A DNA stretch of 6,561 nucleotides from positions 1 through 6,561 of the forward strand of contig JAQXKW010000036.1 in NCBI GenBank assembly GCA_029010655.1, written 5' to 3'. The notes under the pieces are model-generated. The model had not been told where the DNA came from. It searched no databases and was given only the letters and a program-made list of their open reading frames with translations. A program made the translations under genes and the position numbers. Origin of the DNA: Clostridia bacterium. GTDB lineage: Bacteria; Bacillota; Clostridia; Oscillospirales; CAG-272. Shown here piece by piece: positions 1-5,862 of this stretch. Every line of letters starts with the position of its first letter. The stretch's first letter is position 1.

Positions 1-76
1 TGGAGCGGATTACGGGGCTCGAACCCGCCACCTCCACCTTGGCAAGGTGGCGCTCTACCAAATGAGCTAAATCCGC
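1..76 (-). tRNA. tRNA-Gly (anticodon GCC)
   Basis: The reverse complement folds into a full cloverleaf: acceptor GCGGATT pairs with AATCCGC, the D arm carries GCTC/GAGC, the anticodon arm is CCACC-TTGCCAA-GGTGG, and the T arm has loop TTCGAGC. The anticodon GCC reads glycine codons GGC and GGU. Discriminator T and an encoded CCA end exactly at window position 1, so the gene is complete but whatever follows is not visible. It is the last visible gene of a four-tRNA operon and sits only 3 nt after tRNA-Phe. Confidence 0.97.
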
Positions 77-79
77 ATA

Positions 80-155
80 TGGTGCCTCCGGTCGGAATCG
101 AACCAACGACACGGAGATTTTCAGTCTCCTGCTCTACCAACTGAGCTACAGAGGC
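80..155 (-). tRNA. tRNA-Phe (anticodon GAA)
   Basis: The minus strand gives a 76-nt cloverleaf with acceptor GCCTCTG/CGGAGGC, D-loop containing TTGGTA, anticodon arm GGAGA-CTGAAAA-TCTCC and T loop TTCGATT. The CCA end is encoded. Anticodon GAA identifies phenylalanine (codons UUC and UUU). It follows tRNA-Asp by 32 nt, and tRNA-Gly starts 3 nt after it. Confidence 0.97.
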
Positions 156-161
156 GTTTGA

Positions 162-177
162 GTCCGCTTTTGCGAAC
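162..177 (-). other. small hairpin in the tRNA-Asp/tRNA-Phe spacer
   Basis: The only sizeable spacer in the tRNA operon can form a 6-bp stem (GTTCGC pairing with GCGGAC, one G-U) around an AAAA loop on the transcribed strand. No T-tract follows, so it is not a terminator. It may be a processing landmark between the two tRNA pairs, or chance. Confidence 0.3.
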
Positions 178-187
178 AAAAACCATG

Positions 188-264
188 TGGCGACCCGAAG
201 GGGGCTCGAACCCCTGACCTCTAGCGTGACAGGCTAGCGCTCTAACCAACTGAGCTACCGGGCC
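188..264 (-). tRNA. tRNA-Asp (anticodon GTC)
   Basis: The minus strand gives a 77-nt cloverleaf with acceptor GGCCCGG/TCGGGTC (two G-U pairs), anticodon arm CTAGC-CTGTCAC-GCTAG and T arm AGGGG-TTCGAGC-CCCCT. Discriminator G and the CCA end are encoded. Anticodon GTC and discriminator G both fit aspartate. It lies only 3 nt downstream of tRNA-Val. Confidence 0.97.
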
Positions 265-267
265 GTA

Positions 268-343
268 TGGTGGGAACAATAGGGCTCGAACCTATGACCC
301 TCTGCTTGTAAGGCAGATGCTCTCCCAGCTGAGCTATGCTCCC
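268..343 (-). tRNA. tRNA-Val (anticodon TAC)
   Basis: The minus strand gives a 76-nt cloverleaf with acceptor GGGAGCA/TGTTCCC, anticodon stem CTGCC/GGCAG around loop TTACAAG, T loop TTCGAGC, discriminator A and encoded CCA. Anticodon TAC decodes valine GUA, and GUG by wobble. It is the first gene of the operon, starting about 29 nt downstream of the -10 box. Confidence 0.97.
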
Positions 344-371
344 ATTGCCGTGTCTCTCACACAGCTTTTGT

Positions 372-400
372 ATTATATCAAATGCGTTCCCACTTGTCAA
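372..400 (-). promoter_or_regulatory. consensus sigma-A promoter of the tRNA operon
   Basis: On the minus strand a perfect -35 TTGACA (395-400) is separated by exactly 17 bp from a perfect -10 TATAAT (372-377). TGA directly before the -10 adds an extended -10 (TGn). Transcription should start near position 365 and give a leader of about 20 nt before tRNA-Val. Full consensus at all three elements is typical of stable-RNA promoters in Firmicutes. Confidence 0.93.
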
Positions 401-427
401 TACCTTTTTTCAATTTTTTTAAAAAAA
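401..427 (-). promoter_or_regulatory. A/T-rich UP-like element with T7A7 palindrome
   Basis: Immediately upstream of the tRNA promoter -35 box lie an A6 run (405-410, minus strand), then ATT and a perfect T7A7 palindrome (414-427). Phased A/T tracts here resemble UP elements bound by the RNA polymerase alpha C-terminal domain at rRNA and tRNA promoters. The tract lies between divergent promoters and could also act as a bent or easily melted separator. Assignment is by position and composition only. Confidence 0.55.
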
Positions 428-491
428 GTTTTGCGCATTCTTTATAAAACGAACTAAAAGGTTTTCAGGAGCATTATCGGCTATTTTATCC

Positions 492-520
492 TTGCGGTTT
501 TTGCTTTTTTATGGTAGACT
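492..520 (+). promoter_or_regulatory. candidate promoter for the GH127 gene
   Basis: TTGCGG (492-497) and TAGACT (515-520) are spaced by 17 bp, and TGG before the second box gives an extended -10. The boxes match consensus at only 3/6 and 4/6 positions, so this would be weak or activator-dependent, unlike the divergent tRNA promoter. The start site would fall near 527, just ahead of the ribosome site AAGAAGGTG (532-540). Confidence 0.45.
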
Positions 521-544
521 TTTATTAAAGAAAGAAGGTGCATT

Positions 545-2239
545 ATGCTTTCACCAATCAACGCAAAGCACGGAATCCGTTTTTCGGGCGACGTGGGAAA
601 ACTTATAGAAAATCTTCAAAACAACTGGCTTGTGTCCGTCCCGGAGACTAATCCCTCCATTATCTCCGTTTTCCGGGAGAGAGACAGAAAGCCATACCGC
701 CGTCTGCTCCCCTGGTCGGGTGAATTTGCGGGAAAATACATTACCGGTGCGTACTACATATACAAAATCACCCGTGATGAAAGGCTGTGCAGGGTTATTC
801 TCGATTTTTCCGACCAGCTTATAGAGTGTCAGGACAGCGACGGATATTTGGGCTGTTTTAAGAAAGAGTCCCGCATGACGGGCAAAAACAGCTATGACGA
901 GCCGGGCACATGGGACGCATGGAACCACTATCATATTATGTACGGACTGTATCTTTGGTTCACCGAGACGAAAAACGAAAAATATCTGGAGGCGGTGGAA
1001 AAGACGGCTTCCATGTTCCTCGGCACATTTTACAATGGCAAAAAGCGGCTGAAGGATATAGGCAGCACGGAGACAAATCTTGCCGCACTGCATATTTTCG
1101 CCGTACTGTACGGGCAGACTGGCAAAAAGGAATATTTGGATTTCGCCCTTGAAATCGCAAAAGACGTAGAGTCCGAGGAGGGGGGCGGCTATATTTCCTG
1201 CATGGATTCGGGAAACGAGTTCTATCAATGCCGCAAGCCCCGTTGGGAGAGCCTGCACGTTATTATGGGCATAGATGCTTTGGGCAGGGTTACAGGCGAA
1301 GAAAAATACCGGGACGTGGCTGAAAAGATAGTTTACAGCATTCTCCGCACGGACGTTCACAACACGGGCGGCTTTTCCACCCGTGAGCAGGCTGTGGGCA
1401 CTCCCTTCGACAACGGCGCCGTTGAGCTTTGCTGTGTTATCGCCTTTAACGCTCTTGCCGCAGAGGTTTACAGAAGAAAGCCCGCAACGGCTCTTGCGGA
1501 CTTTCTGGAAATATCGTATTACAATGCGGTTATGGGCTCTTATTCCCCGTCCGGCAGGTGGTCCGCCTACAACACCCCCATGGACGGCGAAAAGGTGGCA
1601 AATTACAACGAGATAGGCTTTCAGTCCCGTGCGGGCTCGCCCGATCTCAACTGCTGCTCCGCAAATTCCGGCAGAGGTTTGGGTCAGCTTTCGGAATGGG
1701 CGTTTCTCACAGACAACGAAAAGCTGTATATTAACTTCTACGATCCCTGCTCCTTTGAAACTGAGGACGGCACAAAAATAAGTATCGGCGGGGATTATCC
1801 TCACGGCTCCGCCGTTACGGTTTCGGCGGAATGTATTACACCTGTCACGTTAATGCTTCATATCCCCGAGTGGTCAAAAAACACTTTTATAAACGGCGAA
1901 AAAGTGACCGGGGGAGAATATTTCGCATACCCCTGCTCCGCCGGAGTGAACAATATAAAAATTGAGTTTGATTTTTCCCTGCGGTTTGAGCTCGGGCACG
2001 GGGATTACGAGGGCAAACGGTGCGTTTTCTCAGGTCCCGTGCTGTTCGGGTGCGACCTTTCGGAAAACGACCTTGACCTTGACAGCCTGCCCTGCGTTAC
2101 GGACGGTGACTTTGAGGGCGTTTTGCCCGAATACTGCCCGAAAAGCAGGAAAATACTGTTAAGGCTCAAAAACGGTTTGATTCTCAGCGATTTCTACCGT
2201 CTGGGAAGCTCGGGCAGCAGGTACAGAACTTGGATATAA
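545..2239 (+). CDS. GH127 (DUF1680) beta-L-arabinofuranosidase-like glycoside hydrolase
   Basis: This 564-residue protein has the features of the GH127/DUF1680 family, whose characterised members remove beta-L-arabinofuranose by a zinc-supported cysteine-nucleophile retaining mechanism. An alpha-helical barrel-like N-terminal part (about 1-385) carries QDSDGYL (96-102) and WNHYH (126-130). E294-x-C296 and the Cys pair C370-C371 match the Glu/Cys/Cys-Cys zinc site of Bifidobacterium HypBA1 (E338, C340, C417, C418) in order and spacing. C370 would be the nucleophile, and E281 is a candidate for the acid/base. A beta-sandwich-like C-terminus follows (about 395-564: LYINFY, LHIPEWS, NGEKV). Many members exceed 620 residues, so this is a compact version. 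There is no signal peptide, suggesting a cytoplasmic enzyme. The ATG at 545 has AAGAAGGTG 4 nt upstream. No clear terminator follows, so some read-through into the GH27 gene is possible. Family confidence is high; exact substrate is inferred. Confidence 0.85.
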   Translation: MLSPINAKHGIRFSGDVGKLIENLQNNWLVSVPETNPSIISVFRERDRKPYRRLLPWSGEFAGKYITGAYYIYKITRDERLCRVILDFSDQLIECQDSDGYLGCFKKESRMTGKNSYDEPGTWDAWNHYHIMYGLYLWFTETKNEKYLEAVEKTASMFLGTFYNGKKRLKDIGSTETNLAALHIFAVLYGQTGKKEYLDFALEIAKDVESEEGGGYISCMDSGNEFYQCRKPRWESLHVIMGIDALGRVTGEEKYRDVAEKIVYSILRTDVHNTGGFSTREQAVGTPFDNGAVELCCVIAFNALAAEVYRRKPATALADFLEISYYNAVMGSYSPSGRWSAYNTPMDGEKVANYNEIGFQSRAGSPDLNCCSANSGRGLGQLSEWAFLTDNEKLYINFYDPCSFETEDGTKISIGGDYPHGSAVTVSAECITPVTLMLHIPEWSKNTFINGEKVTGGEYFAYPCSAGVNNIKIEFDFSLRFELGHGDYEGKRCVFSGPVLFGCDLSENDLDLDSLPCVTDGDFEGVLPEYCPKSRKILLRLKNGLILSDFYRLGSSGSRYRTWI

Positions 2240-2276
2240 TACTCTTTGCAAAAGCAAATAAACGGCTCCTTCGCTA

Positions 2277-2306
2277 TTGACAAACGAAGCCCGTATATGT
2301 AATAAT
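2277..2306 (+). promoter_or_regulatory. strong sigma-A promoter for the GH27 gene
   Basis: A perfect -35 TTGACA (2277-2282) is followed after 18 bp by AATAAT (2301-2306, 5/6 match), with TGT directly before it as an extended -10. A start site near 2313 leaves a leader of about 75 nt. The -35 box sits in the loop of a short inverted repeat, CTTCG (2269-2273) and CGAAG (2285-2289), which could be an operator but is short enough to be chance. Confidence 0.75.
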
Positions 2307-2318
2307 GTGGTAGTATAA

Positions 2319-2360
2319 GCCGTATGGCAAAATACGCATACGGCACAGCCCCTACCGGGG
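2319..2360 (+). other. structured 5' leader of the GH27 mRNA (two hairpins)
   Basis: An 8-bp inverted repeat, GCCGTATG (2319-2326) with CATACGGC (2337-2344), encloses a 10-nt loop. Five bases later CCCC (2349-2352) and GGGG (2357-2360) enclose TACC. Both fall between the predicted start site and the ribosome site GGCAGG (2375-2380). An A-rich, not T-rich, stretch follows, so this is not an intrinsic terminator. It may stabilise the mRNA, bind a regulator, or be a small dispersed repeat. It matches no riboswitch class I recognise. Confidence 0.5.
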
Positions 2361-2388
2361 ACAAAAAACAAAAAGGCAGGTATATGCA

Positions 2389-3519
2389 ATGTTAGGAAAA
2401 ACGCCCCCTATGGGCTGGAACTCTTGGAACACCTTCGGCCCGGACATAAACGAGCAGATAGTGCTTGAAACGGCAGACGTTATGGCTGAAAAAGGCTATC
2501 TTGAGGCAGGGTATGAATACGTGGTTATTGACGACTGCTGGATGGAAAAGGAAAGAGTTGACGGAAAGCTGGTCGTAAACAAGGAAAAATTCCCCCACGG
2601 CATGAAGTACGTGGGAGATTATATTCATTCAAAGGGTCTTAAATTCGGAATTTATTCTGCCGCAGGTACCCTTACCTGTCAGGGCTTCCCCGGCTCCTAC
2701 GGGCACGAATTCGAGGACGCTCAGATGTTTGCCGACTGGGGCGTGGACTACCTTAAATACGACCTTTGCCACTTCCCCGGAAGCGGAGATATTCGCAACG
2801 CATATATCACCATGGCAATGGCGCTGAGAGCCACCGGACGTGATATTATGTACGCCGCCTGCCCCGTGGGTCAGGGCGAGCCACACAAATGGATGCGCTC
2901 CGTGGGCGCACATCTGTACCGCTCCACAGGGGATATTAACGACAGCTTTGAATCCTTCAGGAACAACGCCATGTCCCAGTTCAGAAGTCTTGCCTCCTCC
3001 GCACCCGGCTGCTTTAACGACATTGATATGCTTGTTGTGGGCATGGGCGGCAAGGGAAATGTCAGCTACGGCAACGGCTGTACCAATGACGAATACCTCA
3101 TGCACTTCGCTCTGTGGTGTGTTTTCGGCGCACCTCTTATGATGGGATGCGACGTAAGAAACGTCAGCGACGAGGTTCGTGCAATTCTCCAGAACCGCCA
3201 GCTTATCGCCATTGACCAGGACGAGGAATGCCGTCCCCCCTACTACGAGGAAAAACAGCGCTACGCCTTTGACTGCCGTTTATCTTTTGTAAAATTCCTT
3301 GCAAACAATGAAATTCTCGTCTGCTTCTTCAACTTTGACGAGGAGCCCCACTGGACTCCCTTCTATTTCGACGATTACGGTATTCCCTCCGCCTCGGGTT
3401 ACGGGCTGGAGTTTACGGACATTATAACGGGCGAAACCCTCCCCGTAAAGCACGACGGCTGGAATCCCACCATTGAGCCTCACACCTTCCATATATACAA
3501 AGCAAAGCTGGTTAAATGA
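2389..3519 (+). CDS. GH27 alpha-galactosidase-like glycoside hydrolase
   Basis: This 376-residue protein is a family GH27 retaining exo-glycosidase, most likely releasing terminal alpha-D-galactose. The N-terminal (beta/alpha)8 barrel opens with the family signature PPMGWNSWN (6-14). The IDDCW motif (47-51) supplies the Asp pair that holds the sugar hydroxyls. D125 in YLKYD is the expected nucleophile and D182 in RSTGDI the acid/base. A short beta domain fills about 290-376. There is no signal peptide, so it should be cytoplasmic. The ATG at 2389 is preceded by GGCAGG 8 nt upstream. The canonical CEW segment that lines the pocket appears as CPVG (158-161), so specificity may differ; GH27 also includes beta-L-arabinopyranosidases, and the neighbouring GH127 gene makes that worth considering. 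The intact Asp pair favours galactose. Its stop codon overlaps the next gene. Confidence 0.9.
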   Translation: MLGKTPPMGWNSWNTFGPDINEQIVLETADVMAEKGYLEAGYEYVVIDDCWMEKERVDGKLVVNKEKFPHGMKYVGDYIHSKGLKFGIYSAAGTLTCQGFPGSYGHEFEDAQMFADWGVDYLKYDLCHFPGSGDIRNAYITMAMALRATGRDIMYAACPVGQGEPHKWMRSVGAHLYRSTGDINDSFESFRNNAMSQFRSLASSAPGCFNDIDMLVVGMGGKGNVSYGNGCTNDEYLMHFALWCVFGAPLMMGCDVRNVSDEVRAILQNRQLIAIDQDEECRPPYYEEKQRYAFDCRLSFVKFLANNEILVCFFNFDEEPHWTPFYFDDYGIPSASGYGLEFTDIITGETLPVKHDGWNPTIEPHTFHIYKAKLVK

Positions 3520-3719
3520 ACGGCAATTGCATAAAATGCGGAAAGAAGCTAAATTACAACGAAATCGGGCTTCACAAAAAAATGGTAAACCGAGGGGCGA
3601 CGGAATTTATGTGCATTTCGTGTCTTTCGGAGCATTTCAAGATAAGCGAGGAGGAGCTTCTTCGGAAAATCGAGTATTTTCGCCGCACGGGCTGTACTCT
3701 TTTCCCGCCGCTTAAGTAA
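3516..3719 (+). CDS. small double-CxxC zinc-ribbon-like protein, function unknown
   Basis: The 67-residue protein contains two CxxC pairs, C5-C8 and C33-C36, 24 residues apart. This is the spacing of a four-cysteine zinc ribbon or knuckle. A helical stretch (about 43-58, SEEELLRKIEYFRRTG) and C60 follow. It is hydrophilic and basic, with no signal peptide or membrane segment. Its ATG overlaps the GH27 stop codon in an ATGA, and there is no good ribosome site of its own, so translation probably depends on ribosomes finishing GH27. A strong terminator starts 11 nt after its stop, making it the last gene of that transcript. The cysteines and coupling argue that it is real. I have an impression of similar short proteins in Clostridia, but I cannot assign a family or role; DNA, RNA or protein binding are all possible. 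Confidence 0.8.
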   Translation: MNGNCIKCGKKLNYNEIGLHKKMVNRGATEFMCISCLSEHFKISEEELLRKIEYFRRTGCTLFPPLK

Positions 3720-3729
3720 AATTACAGAA

Positions 3730-3769
3730 AAAGGAGAGGCTTCAAAGGAAAAGTCTCTCCTTTGTTTTT
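3730..3769 (+). terminator. intrinsic terminator of the GH27/zinc-protein unit
   Basis: The arms 3730-3742 and 3751-3763 form a 13-bp stem with one G-U pair and an 8-nt loop, followed by GTTTTT (3764-3769). Its position directly after the small zinc-ribbon-like gene, on the same strand, fits a Rho-independent terminator. Confidence 0.92.
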
Positions 3770-3801
3770 AAGATTATTGTGCAGAAAGGCTTATATAAAA
3801 A

Positions 3802-4362
3802 ATGAAAATTGAGCGGGTTACGGTTGAGGACGCAAGGGAGCTTCTTTCCGTATATGCGCCCTATGTTAGGGAAACGGCGGTTTCCTTTGAATATGAGGTG
3901 CCGACTTTAGACGAATTTGAGGACAGAATACGAAAAATTACGAAGGTTCTGCCCTACATAAAGGCGGTAGAGGGAAATGAGATATTAGGCTATGCATATG
4001 CCGGAAAATTCAAGGAAAGAAAAGCCTACGACAGGTCCGTGGAAGTGACAGTTTACGTGAGAAAAGATAAAAAGCGGTCGGGGGTCGGGAGGCTACTCTA
4101 CGAGGCGTTGGAAAAATCCCTGCGGGACATGGGAATACTGAACATGAACGCATGTATTGCATTCCCCCGTGAGGAGGACGGGCATCTGACATTGGACAGC
4201 GTGCGTTTTCACGAAAAAATGGGGTTTCGGCTTGTAGGAACCTTTCACAACAGCGGATATAAATTCAACACATGGTACGATATGGTTTGGATGGAGAAGC
4301 TAATCGGTGAGCACCGAGAAAATCCGAGCCCCGTCAAGTTCGGAGAATGGTCTGTTCTCTGA
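3802..4362 (+). CDS. GNAT N-acetyltransferase, phosphinothricin/methionine-sulfoximine acetyltransferase-like
   Basis: This 186-residue single-domain GNAT enzyme would transfer acetyl from acetyl-CoA to a small amine. The pattern matches the PAT/MnaT (YncA) branch: YAPYV and VSFE near 18-30, GYAYA (63-67), SVEVTVYV (79-86) with E81 at the usual catalytic Glu position, acetyl-CoA loop KRSGVG (91-96), FHEKMGF (136-142) and WYDMVWMEK (158-166). Members acetylate phosphinothricin, methionine sulfoximine or methionine sulfone, but most natural substrates are unknown, so resistance should not be assumed. In the acetyl-CoA loop the usual Gln/Arg is Lys91. AGAAAGG lies 12 nt before the ATG, slightly far. 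No clear promoter fits between the upstream terminator and the start. The last ten residues (177-186) lie beyond the usual end and are encoded within a 17-bp hairpin. Confidence 0.86.
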   Translation: MKIERVTVEDARELLSVYAPYVRETAVSFEYEVPTLDEFEDRIRKITKVLPYIKAVEGNEILGYAYAGKFKERKAYDRSVEVTVYVRKDKKRSGVGRLLYEALEKSLRDMGILNMNACIAFPREEDGHLTLDSVRFHEKMGFRLVGTFHNSGYKFNTWYDMVWMEKLIGEHRENPSPVKFGEWSVL

Positions 4363-4371
4363 ACTTGACGG
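4331..4371 (+). repeat. long inverted repeat overlapping the 3' end of the GNAT gene
   Basis: Arms 4331-4347 and 4355-4371 pair over 17 bp with a single G-U, enclosing the 7-nt loop TGGTCTG. The left arm and part of the right arm encode the last residues and stop codon of the acetyltransferase. The plus strand continues CAAAAAAC, and the minus strand continues GGCTCGG, so neither direction has the T-tract of an intrinsic terminator. It could block 3' exonucleases after termination at the adjacent hairpin. Confidence 0.85.
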
Positions 4372-4372
4372 C

Positions 4373-4426
4373 AAAAAACACCCGTCTTTGGCAAACGCCT
4401 AAAGACTGGTGCTTTTCTTTTGTTTT
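4373..4426. terminator. bidirectional terminator between the GNAT gene and argH
   Basis: Arms CACC-c-GTCTTT-GGC (4379-4392) and GCC-t-AAAGAC-t-GGTG (4397-4411) form about 13 bp with one mismatch and one bulge around an AAAC loop. On the plus strand it is followed by CTTTTCTTTTGTTTT (4412-4426), serving the acetyltransferase gene. On the minus strand it is followed by GTTTTTT... (4378-4373, after the stem), serving argH. This fits its place between convergent genes. Confidence 0.88.
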
Positions 4427-4463
4427 CTACATATGTCGAAAACTGCTTCAAATTATAATGCGC

Positions 4464-5837
4464 TTATTTCAGCAAATCTCTTACTTCGGCTATCTGCCGT
4501 TCTACGGAGGCAACGCAGGTGCCGCCCTCGCTGATTCGGCGGTTTACGCAGCTATCAAGGTCAACCGCCCCGTAAACGCTCTCGTCAAACAGCTCGCTGT
4601 ATTCCTTATAGCTTTCAAGGGGGAAGGTTTCAAGCACCTTTCCCTCTTTTATACACTGCGCCACAATAGAGCCGGAAATCTTATACGCCGTTCTGAAGGG
4701 CATACCCTTTACCACAAGATAGTCCGCCAGATCCGTTGCGTTTATGAATCCGCCGCCGGCGGCTTTTCTCATGTTTTCGGGGATAGCCTTCATGGTCTCG
4801 ATCATTCCGCAGAACACGTCAAGGCACATTTTCACCGTATCACAGGCGTCAAACACGCTTTCCTTATCCTCCTGCATATCCTTGTTATATGCAAGGGGAA
4901 TCCCCTTCAGGGTGGTGAGAAGTCCCATTAAATCGCCGTACACTCTGCCCACCTTGCCACGTACGAGCTCCGCCATGTCGGGGTTTTTCTTTTGGGGCAT
5001 AATGGACGAGCCTGTGGTATAAGCGTCGGACAGCTCAACAAACTTAAACTCCCAGCTTGACCACAGCACTATCTCCTCCGAAAAACGGGAAAGGTGCATC
5101 ATAATAATTGAAATATCGCTTAAAAGTTCTGCGGCGTAATCCCTGTCGGAAACGCCGTCAAGGGAATTCAGGCAAATGCCGTCAAAGCCAAGCTTTTCAG
5201 CCTCGAACCTTCTGTCGGTACTGTAAGTAGTTCCCGCAAGGGCGCAGGAGCCGATAGGCGACACGTTCATTCTCCGTGCGGTGTCGGAAAGTCTGTCTAT
5301 ATCCCGCAGAAGCATCATGGCATACGCCATAAGATGATGGCCGAAGGTTACAGGCTGTGCTCTCTGCAAATGAGTATATCCGGGCATTATGGTAGCTTTA
5401 TACTCCTCCGCCTTGTCGGTAACAACAGAAGTCAGCCTTTTCAGCTTTTCGCATATGGAATTTATTTCGCCTCTGAGATACAGCCTCAAATCAAGCGCCA
5501 CCTGGTCGTTACGGCTTCTTGCCGTATGGAGCTTTTTGCCCACGTCCCCTACTCTCTCCGTGAGCACCTGCTCCACGAACATATGTATATCCTCGGCGGT
5601 CATATCCACGGAAAGCTTTCCGCTTTCAAGGTCCGAAAGAATTCCTGCCAGCCCCTCTGTGAGAACATCCGCCTCCGCATCTGTTATAATGCCACACTTT
5701 GCAAGCATGGCGGCGTGCGCCATGCTTCCGCATATATCCTCTTTATACATTCTGCTGTCGAAGGCTATTGAAGAATTGAAATCGTCCGCAATTTTCTCCG
5801 TTACGCCGTCCGTGCGCCCTGCCCACATTTTTGCCAT
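4464..5837 (-). CDS. argH: argininosuccinate lyase
   Basis: ArgH splits argininosuccinate into arginine and fumarate, the last step of arginine synthesis, as a cytoplasmic homotetramer. The 457-residue length is normal for the family, and the start MAKMWAGR fits the usual MAK-W-GR opening. Visible signatures are HTARSRNDQV (104-113), GYTHLQRAQP (153-162) with the catalytic His156, and GSSIMPQKKNPD (276-287), the fumarase/aspartase superfamily signature whose Ser277/Ser278 lie on the mobile catalytic loop. The ribosome site AAAGGA (5846-5851, minus strand) lies 8 nt before the ATG. The gene follows argG by 62 nt with no promoter seen, so both are probably one operon. It ends about 50 nt before a bidirectional terminator. 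No frameshift or missing active-site residue is visible. Confidence 0.98.
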   Translation of the reverse strand: MAKMWAGRTDGVTEKIADDFNSSIAFDSRMYKEDICGSMAHAAMLAKCGIITDAEADVLTEGLAGILSDLESGKLSVDMTAEDIHMFVEQVLTERVGDVGKKLHTARSRNDQVALDLRLYLRGEINSICEKLKRLTSVVTDKAEEYKATIMPGYTHLQRAQPVTFGHHLMAYAMMLLRDIDRLSDTARRMNVSPIGSCALAGTTYSTDRRFEAEKLGFDGICLNSLDGVSDRDYAAELLSDISIIMMHLSRFSEEIVLWSSWEFKFVELSDAYTTGSSIMPQKKNPDMAELVRGKVGRVYGDLMGLLTTLKGIPLAYNKDMQEDKESVFDACDTVKMCLDVFCGMIETMKAIPENMRKAAGGGFINATDLADYLVVKGMPFRTAYKISGSIVAQCIKEGKVLETFPLESYKEYSELFDESVYGAVDLDSCVNRRISEGGTCVASVERQIAEVRDLLK

Positions 5838-5862
5838 TTTTCTGTTCCTTTACTTTTAATAT

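Noticed and set aside
1..343. The tRNA cluster as an integration site, making the glycosidase locus a genomic island.
   Set aside because: No integrase, direct repeat of a tRNA 3' end or other mobility gene is visible. The tRNA 3' ends face away from the glycosidase genes.
511..528. A five-codon ATG...TAA mini-ORF just before the GH127 gene, considered as a leader peptide.
   Set aside because: It overlaps the predicted -10 box and lies upstream of or at the predicted transcription start, so it would not be translated.
551..1804. A 417-codon open frame on the minus strand opposite the GH127 gene.
   Set aside because: The translation has no recognisable domain and lies wholly antisense to a gene with conserved catalytic motifs. 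Its length is a by-product of codon bias in the sense gene.
2245..2258. The TTTGC-AAAA-GCAAA stem just after the GH127 stop, considered as a terminator.
   Set aside because: It has only five base pairs, is A/T-rich and is not followed by a T-tract, so it is too weak to call.
2629..3105. A 158-codon minus-strand frame inside the GH27 gene, and a 100-codon plus-strand frame at 2840-3142.
   Set aside because: Both are low-complexity shadows of the GH27 coding sequence, with no ribosome site or domain.
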